Both the position numbers and the translations under genes were made by a program. From Sulfurospirillum sp. UBA1314 (GTDB taxonomy: Bacteria > Campylobacterota > Campylobacteria > Campylobacterales > Sulfurospirillaceae), in assembly GCA_002307095.1 (NCBI GenBank), contig DBTO01000020.1:1-13879 (forward strand): a stretch of DNA of 13,879 nucleotides, read 5' to 3'. The notes beneath the pieces are model-generated. The model saw only the letters and a list, made by a program, of their open reading frames with translations. It was not told the DNA's origin and searched no databases. Shown piece after piece: positions 7,664 through 13,879 of the stretch (positions are counted from its first letter, which is position 1; every line of letters begins with the position of its first letter).

Positions 7664-8778
7664 ATCAAAAAGTGGCACTTATTACAGGAATTACAGGACA
7701 AGATGGCAGTTATTTAGCAGAATTTCTGCTTAAAAAAGGGTATATCGTTCATGGTCTTAAACGAAGAAGTTCGCTTTTTAATACGGATAGAATCGACCAT
7801 CTTTACCAAGACCCTCATGTTGAAAATAGAAATCTCATCCTGCATCATGGTGACATGACCGATAGTATGAATTTAACGCGTATCATCCAAGAGACACAGC
7901 CTGATGAGATCTACAATTTAGCGGCGATGAGCCATGTGGCTGTCAGCTTTGAAACGCCTGAATACGTAGCCAATGCTGATGGTACAGGAACACTTCGTAT
8001 CTTAGAAGCGGTGCGTCTTTTAGGTTTGGAAAAAAAGACAAAAATCTATCAAGCCAGTACCTCTGAACTTTATGGAAAAGTACAAGAAACGCCTCAAAAA
8101 GAGACGACACCGTTTTATCCTAGAAGCCCTTATGCCGTGGCTAAGATGTATGCCTATTGGATTACGGTCAATTACCGAGAAGCGTATGGTATGTTTGCTT
8201 GCAATGGCATTTTATTTAACCATGAAAGTCCTGTGCGTGGTGAGACCTTTGTCACCCGTAAAATTACGCGAGCGGCAAGCAAAATTGCCCTTGGATTGCA
8301 AGATAAACTCTACCTTGGCAATCTCAATGCCAAACGTGATTGGGGTCATGCGAAAGATTACGTGCGTATGATGTGGATGATTCTTCAAGCAGACGAGCCA
8401 GAAGACTGGGTTATTGCGACAGGAACAACAACGATGGTGCGTGATTTTGTGCGTATGGCGTTTGGGTATTGTGGCATTGAGCTTGAGTTTAAAGGCGAAG
8501 GTGTTAATGAAATTGGTGTTGTAAAATCGTGCTCAAATCCACTCTATCAAGTTGAAATTGGCAAAGAGGTCGTGGCAGTTGACCCACGCTATTTTAGACC
8601 AACTGAAGTTGATCTGCTTTTGGGAGACCCCAGTAAAGCGGAGCAAAAGTTAGGATGGACAAGAGAACACAATCTTGAAGATTTGGTCAATGATATGATG
8701 AAATCTGATCTTAAATTGATGACCAAAGATGTCTATCTTAAAGAGGGTGGCTATAAAATTATGAGTTATTTTGAGTAA
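7660..8778 (+). CDS. gmd: GDP-mannose 4,6-dehydratase
   Basis: Extended SDR using NADP(H) that converts GDP-D-mannose to GDP-4-keto-6-deoxy-D-mannose, the precursor of GDP-L-fucose and related 6-deoxyhexoses. The Rossmann motif GITGQDGSYLAE starts at about residue 10. Catalytic Thr134 and Glu136 are in STSELYGK, and Tyr158 and Lys162 in SPYAVAK. LFNHESPVRGETFVTRKI and AKRDWGHAKDYV are Gmd hallmarks. The 372-residue length is typical. ATGA overlaps the manC stop, with AAAGGGA about 7 bases upstream. Its neighbours manC (substrate supplier) and fcl (product user) make the assignment secure. Local GC is high for the window (32 of 60 bases at 8221-8280), so this block looks compositionally like the first genes, unlike the flippase after it. 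Confidence 0.96.
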   Translation: MNQKVALITGITGQDGSYLAEFLLKKGYIVHGLKRRSSLFNTDRIDHLYQDPHVENRNLILHHGDMTDSMNLTRIIQETQPDEIYNLAAMSHVAVSFETPEYVANADGTGTLRILEAVRLLGLEKKTKIYQASTSELYGKVQETPQKETTPFYPRSPYAVAKMYAYWITVNYREAYGMFACNGILFNHESPVRGETFVTRKITRAASKIALGLQDKLYLGNLNAKRDWGHAKDYVRMMWMILQADEPEDWVIATGTTTMVRDFVRMAFGYCGIELEFKGEGVNEIGVVKSCSNPLYQVEIGKEVVAVDPRYFRPTEVDLLLGDPSKAEQKLGWTREHNLEDLVNDMMKSDLKLMTKDVYLKEGGYKIMSYFE

Positions 8779-8779
8779 G

Positions 8780-9736
8780 ATGATGGAAAAAAATAGTAAA
8801 ATCTATGTAGCAGGACACCGGGGACTTGTGGGTTCTGCGATTGTTAAAAATCTTACATGTAAAGGGTATACAAACATCATTACCCGAACCCATGCTGAGC
8901 TTGATTTAACGAATCAACAAGTTGTTTCAGGGTTCTTTGCGCAGGAAAAACCTGAGTATGTTATCCTCGCTGCTGCCAAAGTGGGAGGTATTGTTGCGAA
9001 CAATACGTTAAGAGCGGATTTCATGTATGAAAATTTACAGATTCAAAATAATCTGATTCATCAAAGCTACGTTCATGGCGTCAAAAAATTGCTCTTTTTA
9101 GGATCTACCTGCATTTATCCCAAAAATGCACCACAACCAATGAATGAAGAATCTTTACTCACAAGTGAGCTTGAATATACCAATGAGCCTTATGCTATAG
9201 CTAAAATTGCAGGTATGAAGATGTGTGAGAGTTATAATCTACAATATGGCACTAATTTTATCTCTGTCATGCCAACCAATCTGTATGGACCAAATGATAA
9301 TTTTGATCTTCAAACATCGCATGTTTTACCGGCATTGATTCGTAAAATTCATGAAGCAAAACAACATGGGGACAAAGAAGTTGAAATTTGGGGAAGCGGA
9401 AAGCCAAGACGAGAGTTTTTATACTCCGAAGATATGGCAGATGCGTGTGTTTTTATTATGGAGAATGTTGATTTTAAAGATGTTGTGCAAGGTAAACAAG
9501 AAGCCCGTAATACACACATCAATATAGGGACAGGCAAAGATGTTAGTATCCAAGAGTTAGCAGAATTGATTCAAAACGTTGTTGGGTATGAAGGAAAGCT
9601 TATTTACAATACCTCAAAACCAGATGGAACTATGTTAAAGCTCTCGGATTCCTCAAAGTTACATGCTTTGGGTTGGAGTCATAAGATGGAATTGGAAGAA
9701 GGTATTAAAACTGTATACGGATGGTATTCCAAATAA
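8780..9736 (+). CDS. fcl: GDP-L-fucose synthase
   Basis: Bifunctional 3,5-epimerase/4-reductase (SDR, NADPH) that turns GDP-4-keto-6-deoxymannose into GDP-L-fucose; also called WcaG. With ATG 8780 it has 318 residues. The cofactor loop GHRGLVGSAI begins at about 12, and LAAAKVGGI follows. The catalytic set Ser109, Cys111 (GSTCIYP), Tyr138, Lys142 (YAIAK) and His181 (SHVLPALIRK) is complete and evenly offset by two from the E. coli enzyme. The start is uncertain: TTG 8771 would overlap gmd by 8 bases, ATG 8780 lies one base after the gmd stop, and ATG 8783 follows. The only Shine-Dalgarno-like bases are GAG at 8773, so coupling to gmd is likely. Residues NLTCKGY carry motif copy 5. Confidence 0.93.
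   Translation: MMEKNSKIYVAGHRGLVGSAIVKNLTCKGYTNIITRTHAELDLTNQQVVSGFFAQEKPEYVILAAAKVGGIVANNTLRADFMYENLQIQNNLIHQSYVHGVKKLLFLGSTCIYPKNAPQPMNEESLLTSELEYTNEPYAIAKIAGMKMCESYNLQYGTNFISVMPTNLYGPNDNFDLQTSHVLPALIRKIHEAKQHGDKEVEIWGSGKPRREFLYSEDMADACVFIMENVDFKDVVQGKQEARNTHINIGTGKDVSIQELAELIQNVVGYEGKLIYNTSKPDGTMLKLSDSSKLHALGWSHKMELEEGIKTVYGWYSK
8852..8863 (+). repeat. YTTACATGTAAA motif, copy 5
   Basis: CTTACATGTAAA near the 5' end of fcl, read as Leu-Thr-Cys-Lys in the helix after the cofactor loop, where I expect the family to be variable. Confidence 0.6.
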
Positions 9737-9739
9737 TCA

Positions 9740-11050
9740 ATGGTAGCACAATTTAAAGCTTTCAGTCAAAATCAAGGATTTATAAAATATTTCAAGAATA
9801 CGTCATGGCTTTTGACAGAAAAGATTCTTCGTCTATTTGTAGGTCTTTTTGTTGGCATTTGGGTTGCACGATATTTAGGACCTGAACAATTTGGACTTTT
9901 TAGTTATGTACAAAGCTTCGTTGGCTTATTTACTACTATTGCAACATTAGGGCTTGATGGTATTGTTGTTCGAGAACTTGTAAAAAATGAGAATCGTAGA
10001 GATGAAATTTTAGGTACAGCTTTTTACCTAAAGCTTTTTGGAGCACTTATGGTTTTGATACTTTTAGCGGTTACTATTTCTTTTATGTCAAATGATCATT
10101 ACACAAATATTTTTATTTTTATCGTTGCAAGCGCAACACTATTCCAATCATTTAATGTTATAGATTTTTATTTTCAAAGCAAAGTATTAAGTCGTTATGT
10201 AGTTTTTGCAAATATCATTAGTCTTTTTATAAGTAGCCTTGTTAAAATTACTTTAATCCTGTATGAAGCTCCATTAATTGCTTTTGTATGGACTGTTCTT
10301 TTTGATAGTATCGTTTTAGCGCTTGGGTTTATTTACTTTTATAGTAAAAATTTAGCCTTCAAGTTTCAACTTTTTAAATTTAATAAATTAACAGCTATCA
10401 ATTTATTGCAAGATTCTTGGCCACTTGTTCTAAGTAGTATTGTCATAACAATATATATGAAGATAGATCAGATTATGATTATGAATATGCTTGATGCACA
10501 ATCTGTTGGGCAGTACGCAGCTGCAGTACGAATTAGTGAAGCATGGTATTTTATACCTATGGCTGTGAGCAGTTCACTTTTTCCTGCGATTATTAATGCT
10601 AAAAAACAAAGTGAAGAGCTTTATTATTCACGGCTGGAAAAGCTTTATAATCTTATGGTATGGGTTGCTATATCCGTTGCATTACCGATGACATTTCTAT
10701 CTGATTGGGTTGTACACCTTTTGTATGGCAATCAATATAGTCAATCAGGAAATGTATTGATGATTCATATTTGGGCTGGGCTCTTTGCTGGAATGGGTGC
10801 CGTAACAAGTAGCATCGTTATTGTTAACAATAAGCAAAAAAATGGAATAATAGCTACAGTATCTGGTGCTATTATCAATATTGTTTTGAACTTTTTAATG
10901 ATTCCATATTATGGAATTCAGGGCGCTGCTATTGCAACAATGATATCACAGATAGTTTCTGGTTTTATAGTACCTATGTTTTTTAAAATTGATGATAGAT
11001 ACCCATGGATTGCAATTAAATCTTTAATTTTTTTAGGAGTGAAAAAGTGA
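9740..11050 (+). CDS. Wzx-type polysaccharide flippase (MOP superfamily)
   Basis: Inner-membrane transporter expected to flip undecaprenyl-linked oligosaccharide units to the periplasm in a Wzy-dependent pathway. The 436 residues are dominated by hydrophobic segments; I see roughly 12, for example about 31-50, 84-110, 117-140, 150-170, 178-200, and several from 290 to 430. The N-terminal pattern KNTSWLLTEKILRL, then VARYLGPEQFGLFSY and GLDGIVVREL, is typical of the polysaccharide biosynthesis protein family. The ATG lies three bases after the fcl stop with no clear ribosome site. Its last codons hold a strong AGGAG serving the frame that follows. Base composition is clearly poorer in GC than upstream (13 of 60 at 10141-10200, 17 of 60 at 10381-10440). 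No wzy polymerase is seen in the window. O-antigen versus capsule versus other glycan cannot be told. Confidence 0.88.
   Translation: MVAQFKAFSQNQGFIKYFKNTSWLLTEKILRLFVGLFVGIWVARYLGPEQFGLFSYVQSFVGLFTTIATLGLDGIVVRELVKNENRRDEILGTAFYLKLFGALMVLILLAVTISFMSNDHYTNIFIFIVASATLFQSFNVIDFYFQSKVLSRYVVFANIISLFISSLVKITLILYEAPLIAFVWTVLFDSIVLALGFIYFYSKNLAFKFQLFKFNKLTAINLLQDSWPLVLSSIVITIYMKIDQIMIMNMLDAQSVGQYAAAVRISEAWYFIPMAVSSSLFPAIINAKKQSEELYYSRLEKLYNLMVWVAISVALPMTFLSDWVVHLLYGNQYSQSGNVLMIHIWAGLFAGMGAVTSSIVIVNNKQKNGIIATVSGAIINIVLNFLMIPYYGIQGAAIATMISQIVSGFIVPMFFKIDDRYPWIAIKSLIFLGVKK
11035..11039 (+). promoter_or_regulatory. Ribosome binding site at the flippase 3' end, for the decayed gene
   Basis: AGGAG lies 7 bases before GTG 11047, which overlaps the flippase stop as GTGA. 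It is one of the best-placed sites in the window yet serves a frame that ends after 26 codons, which is why I read the following region as a former gene. Confidence 0.55.
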
Positions 11051-11179
11051 AAGCATATGCTATACGCATAGAGGACTTTAAAAAATTGCTATTAAAAGAA
11101 GTATTAGAGATAAATAATCAAGCATGATATCGTACAAAAATAAAAATAAATTAAATTTATTGGATAAAAAGATTTAGGC

Positions 11180-11197
11180 GGGTTAAAAAAATAACCC
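11180..11197 (+). repeat. Inverted repeat GGGTTA-A6-TAACCC
   Basis: A perfect 6-base stem around a six-A loop, in the decayed region. No T-run follows on either strand, so an intrinsic terminator is unlikely. Confidence 0.4.
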
Positions 11198-11244
11198 AAG
11201 CAGTCATAGGTCGGTAAGGAATTTACTATAAAAATAGATTGGAA

Positions 11245-11268
11245 ATCACATAAAGTATGTAATGTGAT
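11245..11268 (+). repeat. Inverted repeat ATCACAT-N10-ATGTGAT
   Basis: A 7-base perfect dyad with a 10-base spacer, about 84 bases before the glycosyltransferase start. It could be an operator-like site or chance in AT-rich sequence; no flanking promoter boxes are convincing. The half-site order is the reverse of a CRP site. Confidence 0.3.
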
Positions 11269-11314
11269 CAAAATATGTACTAAAACATCATCGAAGGATG
11301 GGTTAGAAAAAAAT

Positions 11315-11330
11315 ATCAAGATTTCTTGAT
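11315..11330 (+). repeat. Inverted repeat ATCAAG-N4-CTTGAT
   Basis: A 6-base stem with a 4-base loop, ending 21 bases before the glycosyltransferase ATG. AT-rich sequence follows but no clean T-run. It may shape access to the weak ribosome site of the next gene, or mean nothing. Confidence 0.3.
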
Positions 11331-11351
11331 AAATAAAATTGAGAAAATAAA

Positions 11352-12326
11352 ATGAAATTAGGGTTTTATATTAAATGGGACAAATTTTCGATCGAGTCAA
11401 AAGGCAACGTTATTGGTGATGAACTTTGGGCTGAGTCATTGTGTAAATCAATCAATAAACAGTATTCGAATATTCAAGTTGAGCTGTATGCACCCAACTA
11501 TTTGCCCCAAGAACAACTAGATGTAATGATCTATTTAAATGACGTAGAACCAATAGCTACATTGGCAAAGTGTCATATTCTTTATCTCCAAAATGGTTAT
11601 GGATATGAAGCAGAAAAAATTATTGCTGAACTTGTCAAAAATAGTTACGATGGATATGTGTTTTTTGCTAAAAAAATGAAAGAGATTTATGATAGCAACT
11701 ATGGTGGCGTTAAGAGTTTATTTTTACCTTTTGGTGTTGATACAGATATCTTTTATCCCCGAGAGATTAAAGATACATTGGCTTTTGAATGTGCTTATAT
11801 TGGAAATGATATTAAGGGAGAAGAGGCAACAATGAAATACCTTTATCCTGCAACAAATTTTAATTTCGGACTCTTCGGAAATTGGAAAATACCAAAATCA
11901 CGATTTCGTTTTTGGAAAAATTTTGCTCCAAAACCTATTTATAAAAAGAAATTTGAAAAAATATCACAGGGTAAAATCGCACAAGAAGATGTTCCTATAC
12001 TTTATAGTTCTACCAAGATCAATCTTAATTGTACGCTGCAAGATTGCATTGATTGGAATGTTATTACACTACGTACGTATGAAGTTTTAGCATGTAAAGG
12101 TTTTTTAATTACGGATATTGTTCCCGTTGCGCAAGAGACTATGAATGGTTGTATGGTTTTTACAACAGGTCTTGATGATTTGATTGAAAAGATAAAATAC
12201 TATTTAGAGCATGATGAAGAGCGAACTCAAATTGCACAAAATGGCTATGATTATGTTATGAAGTATGCCTCTATTGATGCAAGGTCGCAAGAACTGATTC
12301 AGTATATTAAAGGACTTATAAAATGA
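11352..12326 (+). CDS. CgeB-like glycosyltransferase (glycosyl transferases group 1)
   Basis: Predicted cytoplasmic GT-B fold enzyme adding a sugar to the growing polysaccharide unit; donor and acceptor unknown. The 324 residues show features of the CgeB / Glyco_trans_1_2 group: an N-terminal half with VMIYLND and ILYLQNG (about 58-82), the linker LPFGVDTDIFYP about 125-136, AYIGN about 148-152, and the donor-site segment RTYEVLACKGFLITD about 241-255 with the conserved Glu at about 244. A typical C-terminal helix region follows (LEHDEERTQIAQNGYDYV). ATG 11352 has only a weak GAG 8 bases upstream and overlaps the end of the decayed frame as ATGA. Its own stop overlaps the radical SAM start the same way. 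The sequence is AT-rich like the flippase. Codons for ACK near residue 247 read GCATGTAAA, close to but not matching the repeated motif. Confidence 0.8.
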   Translation: MKLGFYIKWDKFSIESKGNVIGDELWAESLCKSINKQYSNIQVELYAPNYLPQEQLDVMIYLNDVEPIATLAKCHILYLQNGYGYEAEKIIAELVKNSYDGYVFFAKKMKEIYDSNYGGVKSLFLPFGVDTDIFYPREIKDTLAFECAYIGNDIKGEEATMKYLYPATNFNFGLFGNWKIPKSRFRFWKNFAPKPIYKKKFEKISQGKIAQEDVPILYSSTKINLNCTLQDCIDWNVITLRTYEVLACKGFLITDIVPVAQETMNGCMVFTTGLDDLIEKIKYYLEHDEERTQIAQNGYDYVMKYASIDARSQELIQYIKGLIK

Positions 12327-13699
12327 AAATTGTATTTGTGAATCCACCACATATCAGAACTAAAGAATCAAATCCCGAGAATAATTTTGAAATCAATAAG
12401 TTTATTTTTAAACCTACCTTATCAAAGATAAAGGTAAGTCAAAAAGTTTTTAGTTTTTTAAATAAAGTTTTTGGTCTTGGTGCTGGTGTTCGTTATGGTG
12501 TTCGTGCAGGTTCAAGATGGCCATTTACAATGGATATGCCAATGACAAACTACGCACCATATCCTTTCTTCATGGGATATGCTGCAGCACATCTAAAAGC
12601 ACATGGCTTCGATGTAAATATTCTTGATGCTATTGCTGAAGAACAGTATAGTTATGATGTCTTTTTGGAAGAAATAAAACGTGAAAGAGCTGATATCGTT
12701 GTGTTGGAATGTTCTACTCCTACTATTGACATTGATGTATGGTTTGCAAATAAAGTGTCAGCATTTGCAGATGTGGCACTTGCTGGACCACACCTTAATG
12801 ATATAACGGTTAAAGAGATTCAGAGTAAAAATCCAAAAATAAAATATTTTTTGTTAGGTGAATATATTGTCAATTCTCTCAAAATGGCAACAACACTTGT
12901 TCCTGGTAGCTATCCTACGGAAGTACTAAAAGATGTTGATAGTATTCCTTTCCCTTTTAGAGATTATAAAAGTGCCACTAAATATTATGATCCAAGTATG
13001 CCAACGTCTAGACCTCAGCTACAAGTCTATGGAAGTAAAGGTTGCCCGTTTAAATGCACATTTTGTTCATGGCCTCAAAACATGTACTTTGGTAATGTCT
13101 CTTTACGTGATCCTAAAAAAATAGCTCAAGAGATTAAAGAAGCCGTTGCTAGGCACGATTATAAAAGTATTTTTTTTGATGATGATACCTTTAATATGGG
13201 AACAAAACGCATCTCTGAGTTGTGTGATTATCTTAAAAAAATTGGATTACCCTGGACAATGATGGGGCGCCTTGATATTTCACCAGATTGGCTTTATGAT
13301 AAAATGGTTGAAAGTGGCTGTGTTGGTATGCGTTTTGGGATAGAAACCTTTAATTTAGATGTTCTTAAAAGGGTTGAAAAAGGAATTGAGCGTACTGATT
13401 TTAAGGCAACGCTTGAATATATTACTACAAAACATCCTCAACTCATGATTCATATTACAATGATGCGTGATATGCCAGGACAAACCCTTGAAGATCATGA
13501 AAATGATATGAAAGTGATTAAAAGTATGGGATTTTCACCTGATAATATACATAGGAGTTATCAGCTTTCACGGTGTGCACCTTTTCCTGGTACAAAGCTT
13601 TATGAGCAAATGAAAGCTGAAATTGGTGAGGAAAAACTAAAAGAGTATACAGCTTATGACGGTGGTAAAGAGACTGTAATGAAAAGTGCCAAAAAATGA
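12323..13699 (+). CDS. B12-binding radical SAM protein
   Basis: Predicted radical S-adenosylmethionine enzyme with an N-terminal cobalamin-binding domain; such class B enzymes often methylate or rearrange unactivated carbons. The substrate is unknown, and the setting suggests a nucleotide sugar or lipid-linked glycan. The 458 residues begin KIVFVNPPH. A region rich in Gly/Arg and aromatics (RAGSRWPF, YAPYPFFMGYAAAHLK) spans about 55-95. GPH at about 155-157 fits the B12 domain, without a DxHxxG histidine motif. The 4Fe-4S motif CxxxCxxC is Cys241, Cys245, Cys248 (CPFKCTFCSW). Downstream are FFDDDTFNM, the GIET strand about 339-342 and a RDMPGQTLEDH turn. The start has AAAGGA 8 bases upstream and overlaps the glycosyltransferase stop as ATGA; the stop overlaps the next start likewise. 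Family confident; reaction not. Confidence 0.85.
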   Translation: MKIVFVNPPHIRTKESNPENNFEINKFIFKPTLSKIKVSQKVFSFLNKVFGLGAGVRYGVRAGSRWPFTMDMPMTNYAPYPFFMGYAAAHLKAHGFDVNILDAIAEEQYSYDVFLEEIKRERADIVVLECSTPTIDIDVWFANKVSAFADVALAGPHLNDITVKEIQSKNPKIKYFLLGEYIVNSLKMATTLVPGSYPTEVLKDVDSIPFPFRDYKSATKYYDPSMPTSRPQLQVYGSKGCPFKCTFCSWPQNMYFGNVSLRDPKKIAQEIKEAVARHDYKSIFFDDDTFNMGTKRISELCDYLKKIGLPWTMMGRLDISPDWLYDKMVESGCVGMRFGIETFNLDVLKRVEKGIERTDFKATLEYITTKHPQLMIHITMMRDMPGQTLEDHENDMKVIKSMGFSPDNIHRSYQLSRCAPFPGTKLYEQMKAEIGEEKLKEYTAYDGGKETVMKSAKK

Positions 13700-13879
13700 G
13701 AATTCTAGTTGTAGGTGCTTCTAGTTTTATCGGATGGAGAGTATTTCAATATTTACATATGCATACCAAGTATGATATTACGGGTACGTATTATAAAAAT
13801 AAAAAATCCGATAATTTGGTCTATTTAGATATAACGAATAAAGTGCAAATTGAGCAGATTCTAAATCAATTTTATCCGG
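13696..13879 (+). CDS. NAD(P)-dependent sugar reductase/epimerase, RmlD-like SDR (5' part only)
   Basis: Starts at ATG 13696, overlapping the previous stop as ATGA, and stays open for 61 codons to the window edge. The N-terminus MRILVVGASSFIGWRVFQYL carries the extended-SDR cofactor motif GASSFIG at about 7-13. LVYLDITNKVQIEQIL further on matches the LDITD-type segment that precedes the second half of the Rossmann fold in dTDP-4-dehydrorhamnose reductase (RmlD) relatives. The catalytic Tyr/Lys lie beyond the window, so activity cannot be checked. It could reduce the 4-keto sugar made by RfbB, act on a product of the radical SAM enzyme, or be another epimerase. Extended SDR: fairly sure; RmlD-like: tentative. 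Confidence 0.7.
   Translation, partial: MRILVVGASSFIGWRVFQYLHMHTKYDITGTYYKNKKSDNLVYLDITNKVQIEQILNQFYP

Larger units (their letters stand above)
11047..11355 (+). pseudogene. Decayed gene between flippase and glycosyltransferase
   Basis: No intact gene fills this roughly 300-base stretch. A frame opens at GTG 11047 behind AGGAG, overlapping the flippase stop, and reads MKAYAIRIEDFKKLLLKEVL and six more residues before TGA 11125. The same frame, through stops at 11152, 11215, 11251, 11260 and 11281, ends in an open stretch (NIIEGWVRKKYQDFLINKIE...) whose TGA at 11353 overlaps the next ATG as ATGA. Both ends thus keep the operon's coupling signature, and the total is exactly 103 codons. Other frames hold short open pieces: ATG 11124 for 17 codons and about 39 codons over 11206-11325. 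This fits a small gene broken by substitutions and indels, or a larger one with an internal deletion. Family not recognised. Alternative: a noncoding spacer in which the frame agreement is chance. The 26-codon start could still be translated. Confidence 0.45.

Noticed and set aside
11180..11197. Hairpin considered as a transcription terminator after the flippase
   Set aside because: Short stem with a six-A loop and no T-run on either strand; the coupled genes beyond also argue for read-through.
11245..11268. Dyad considered as a CRP/FNR-type operator
   Set aside because: Half-sites are in the opposite order to TGTGA-N6-TCACA, spacing is wrong, and no promoter boxes are placed sensibly around it.
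11104..11319. 71-codon minus-strand frame in the otherwise gene-free stretch
   Set aside because: Starts at TTG without a clear ribosome site, is a mix of Phe/Tyr/Ile as expected from AT-rich DNA, and opposes the operon.
12088..12099. Possible sixth copy of the repeated motif in the glycosyltransferase gene
   Set aside because: Reads TAGCATGTAAAG, losing the left arm of the palindrome; ACATGT also occurs near 7174 and 13080 without both TT and AA arms. Not counted.
1..13879. tRNA, rRNA, CRISPR arrays, insertion sequences, attachment sites
   Set aside because: None seen: no spaced direct repeats, no transposase-like frames or terminal inverted repeats, no cloverleaf-like stretch; nearly all sequence is accounted for by plus-strand genes.

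Overview
The window is about 13.9 kb of densely packed, entirely plus-strand genes from a bacterial surface-polysaccharide (O-antigen, capsule or related glycan) locus. Moderate-to-low GC, heavy use of ATGA stop/start overlaps, TTG/GTG starts and a periplasmic-type (Lig E) ATP-dependent DNA ligase suggest a Campylobacterota member, perhaps Sulfurospirillum-like. That is inference from gene style, not a database match.

Layout. Bases 1-60 are the tail of an unidentified gene. Bases 57-3311 hold phosphomannomutase/phosphoglucomutase (manB), then rfbA and rfbB, which make dTDP-4-keto-6-deoxy-D-glucose. Bases 3312-4130 hold an exported ATP-dependent DNA ligase, out of place among sugar genes. Bases 4153-6339 hold ugd (UDP-glucuronate) and galE (UDP-Glc/Gal epimerase). 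Bases 6332-9736 hold manC, gmd and fcl, which with manB complete the route from mannose-6-phosphate to GDP-L-fucose. Bases 9740-11050 encode a Wzx-type flippase. Bases 11047-11355 contain no intact gene but look like the wreck of one: a good ribosome site and start overlap the flippase stop, six in-frame stops follow, and the frame ends exactly over the start of the next gene. Bases 11352-13699 hold a CgeB-like glycosyltransferase and a B12-binding radical SAM enzyme. From 13696 an NAD-dependent sugar reductase/epimerase (RmlD-like SDR) runs off the window.

How they work together. The first two thirds make activated sugars: GDP-Man, GDP-4-keto-6-deoxy-Man, GDP-Fuc, dTDP-4-keto-6-deoxy-Glc, UDP-GlcA and UDP-Gal. 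The last third exports, joins and probably modifies them. Nearly all junctions overlap or abut, so the set is probably one transcription unit; no convincing internal promoter or terminator was seen. Base composition falls clearly from about the flippase onward, as is usual for the strain-variable part of such loci.

Most notable: (1) a 12-base near-palindrome, YTTACATGTAAA, occurs five times, always inside genes and always in the frame that reads (F/L)-T-C-K, far above chance; (2) the decayed gene between flippase and glycosyltransferase; (3) the Lig E ligase inside the sugar operon, itself carrying two of the five motif copies; (4) the glycosyltransferase / B12-radical SAM / SDR trio, a candidate uncharacterised sugar-modifying module.
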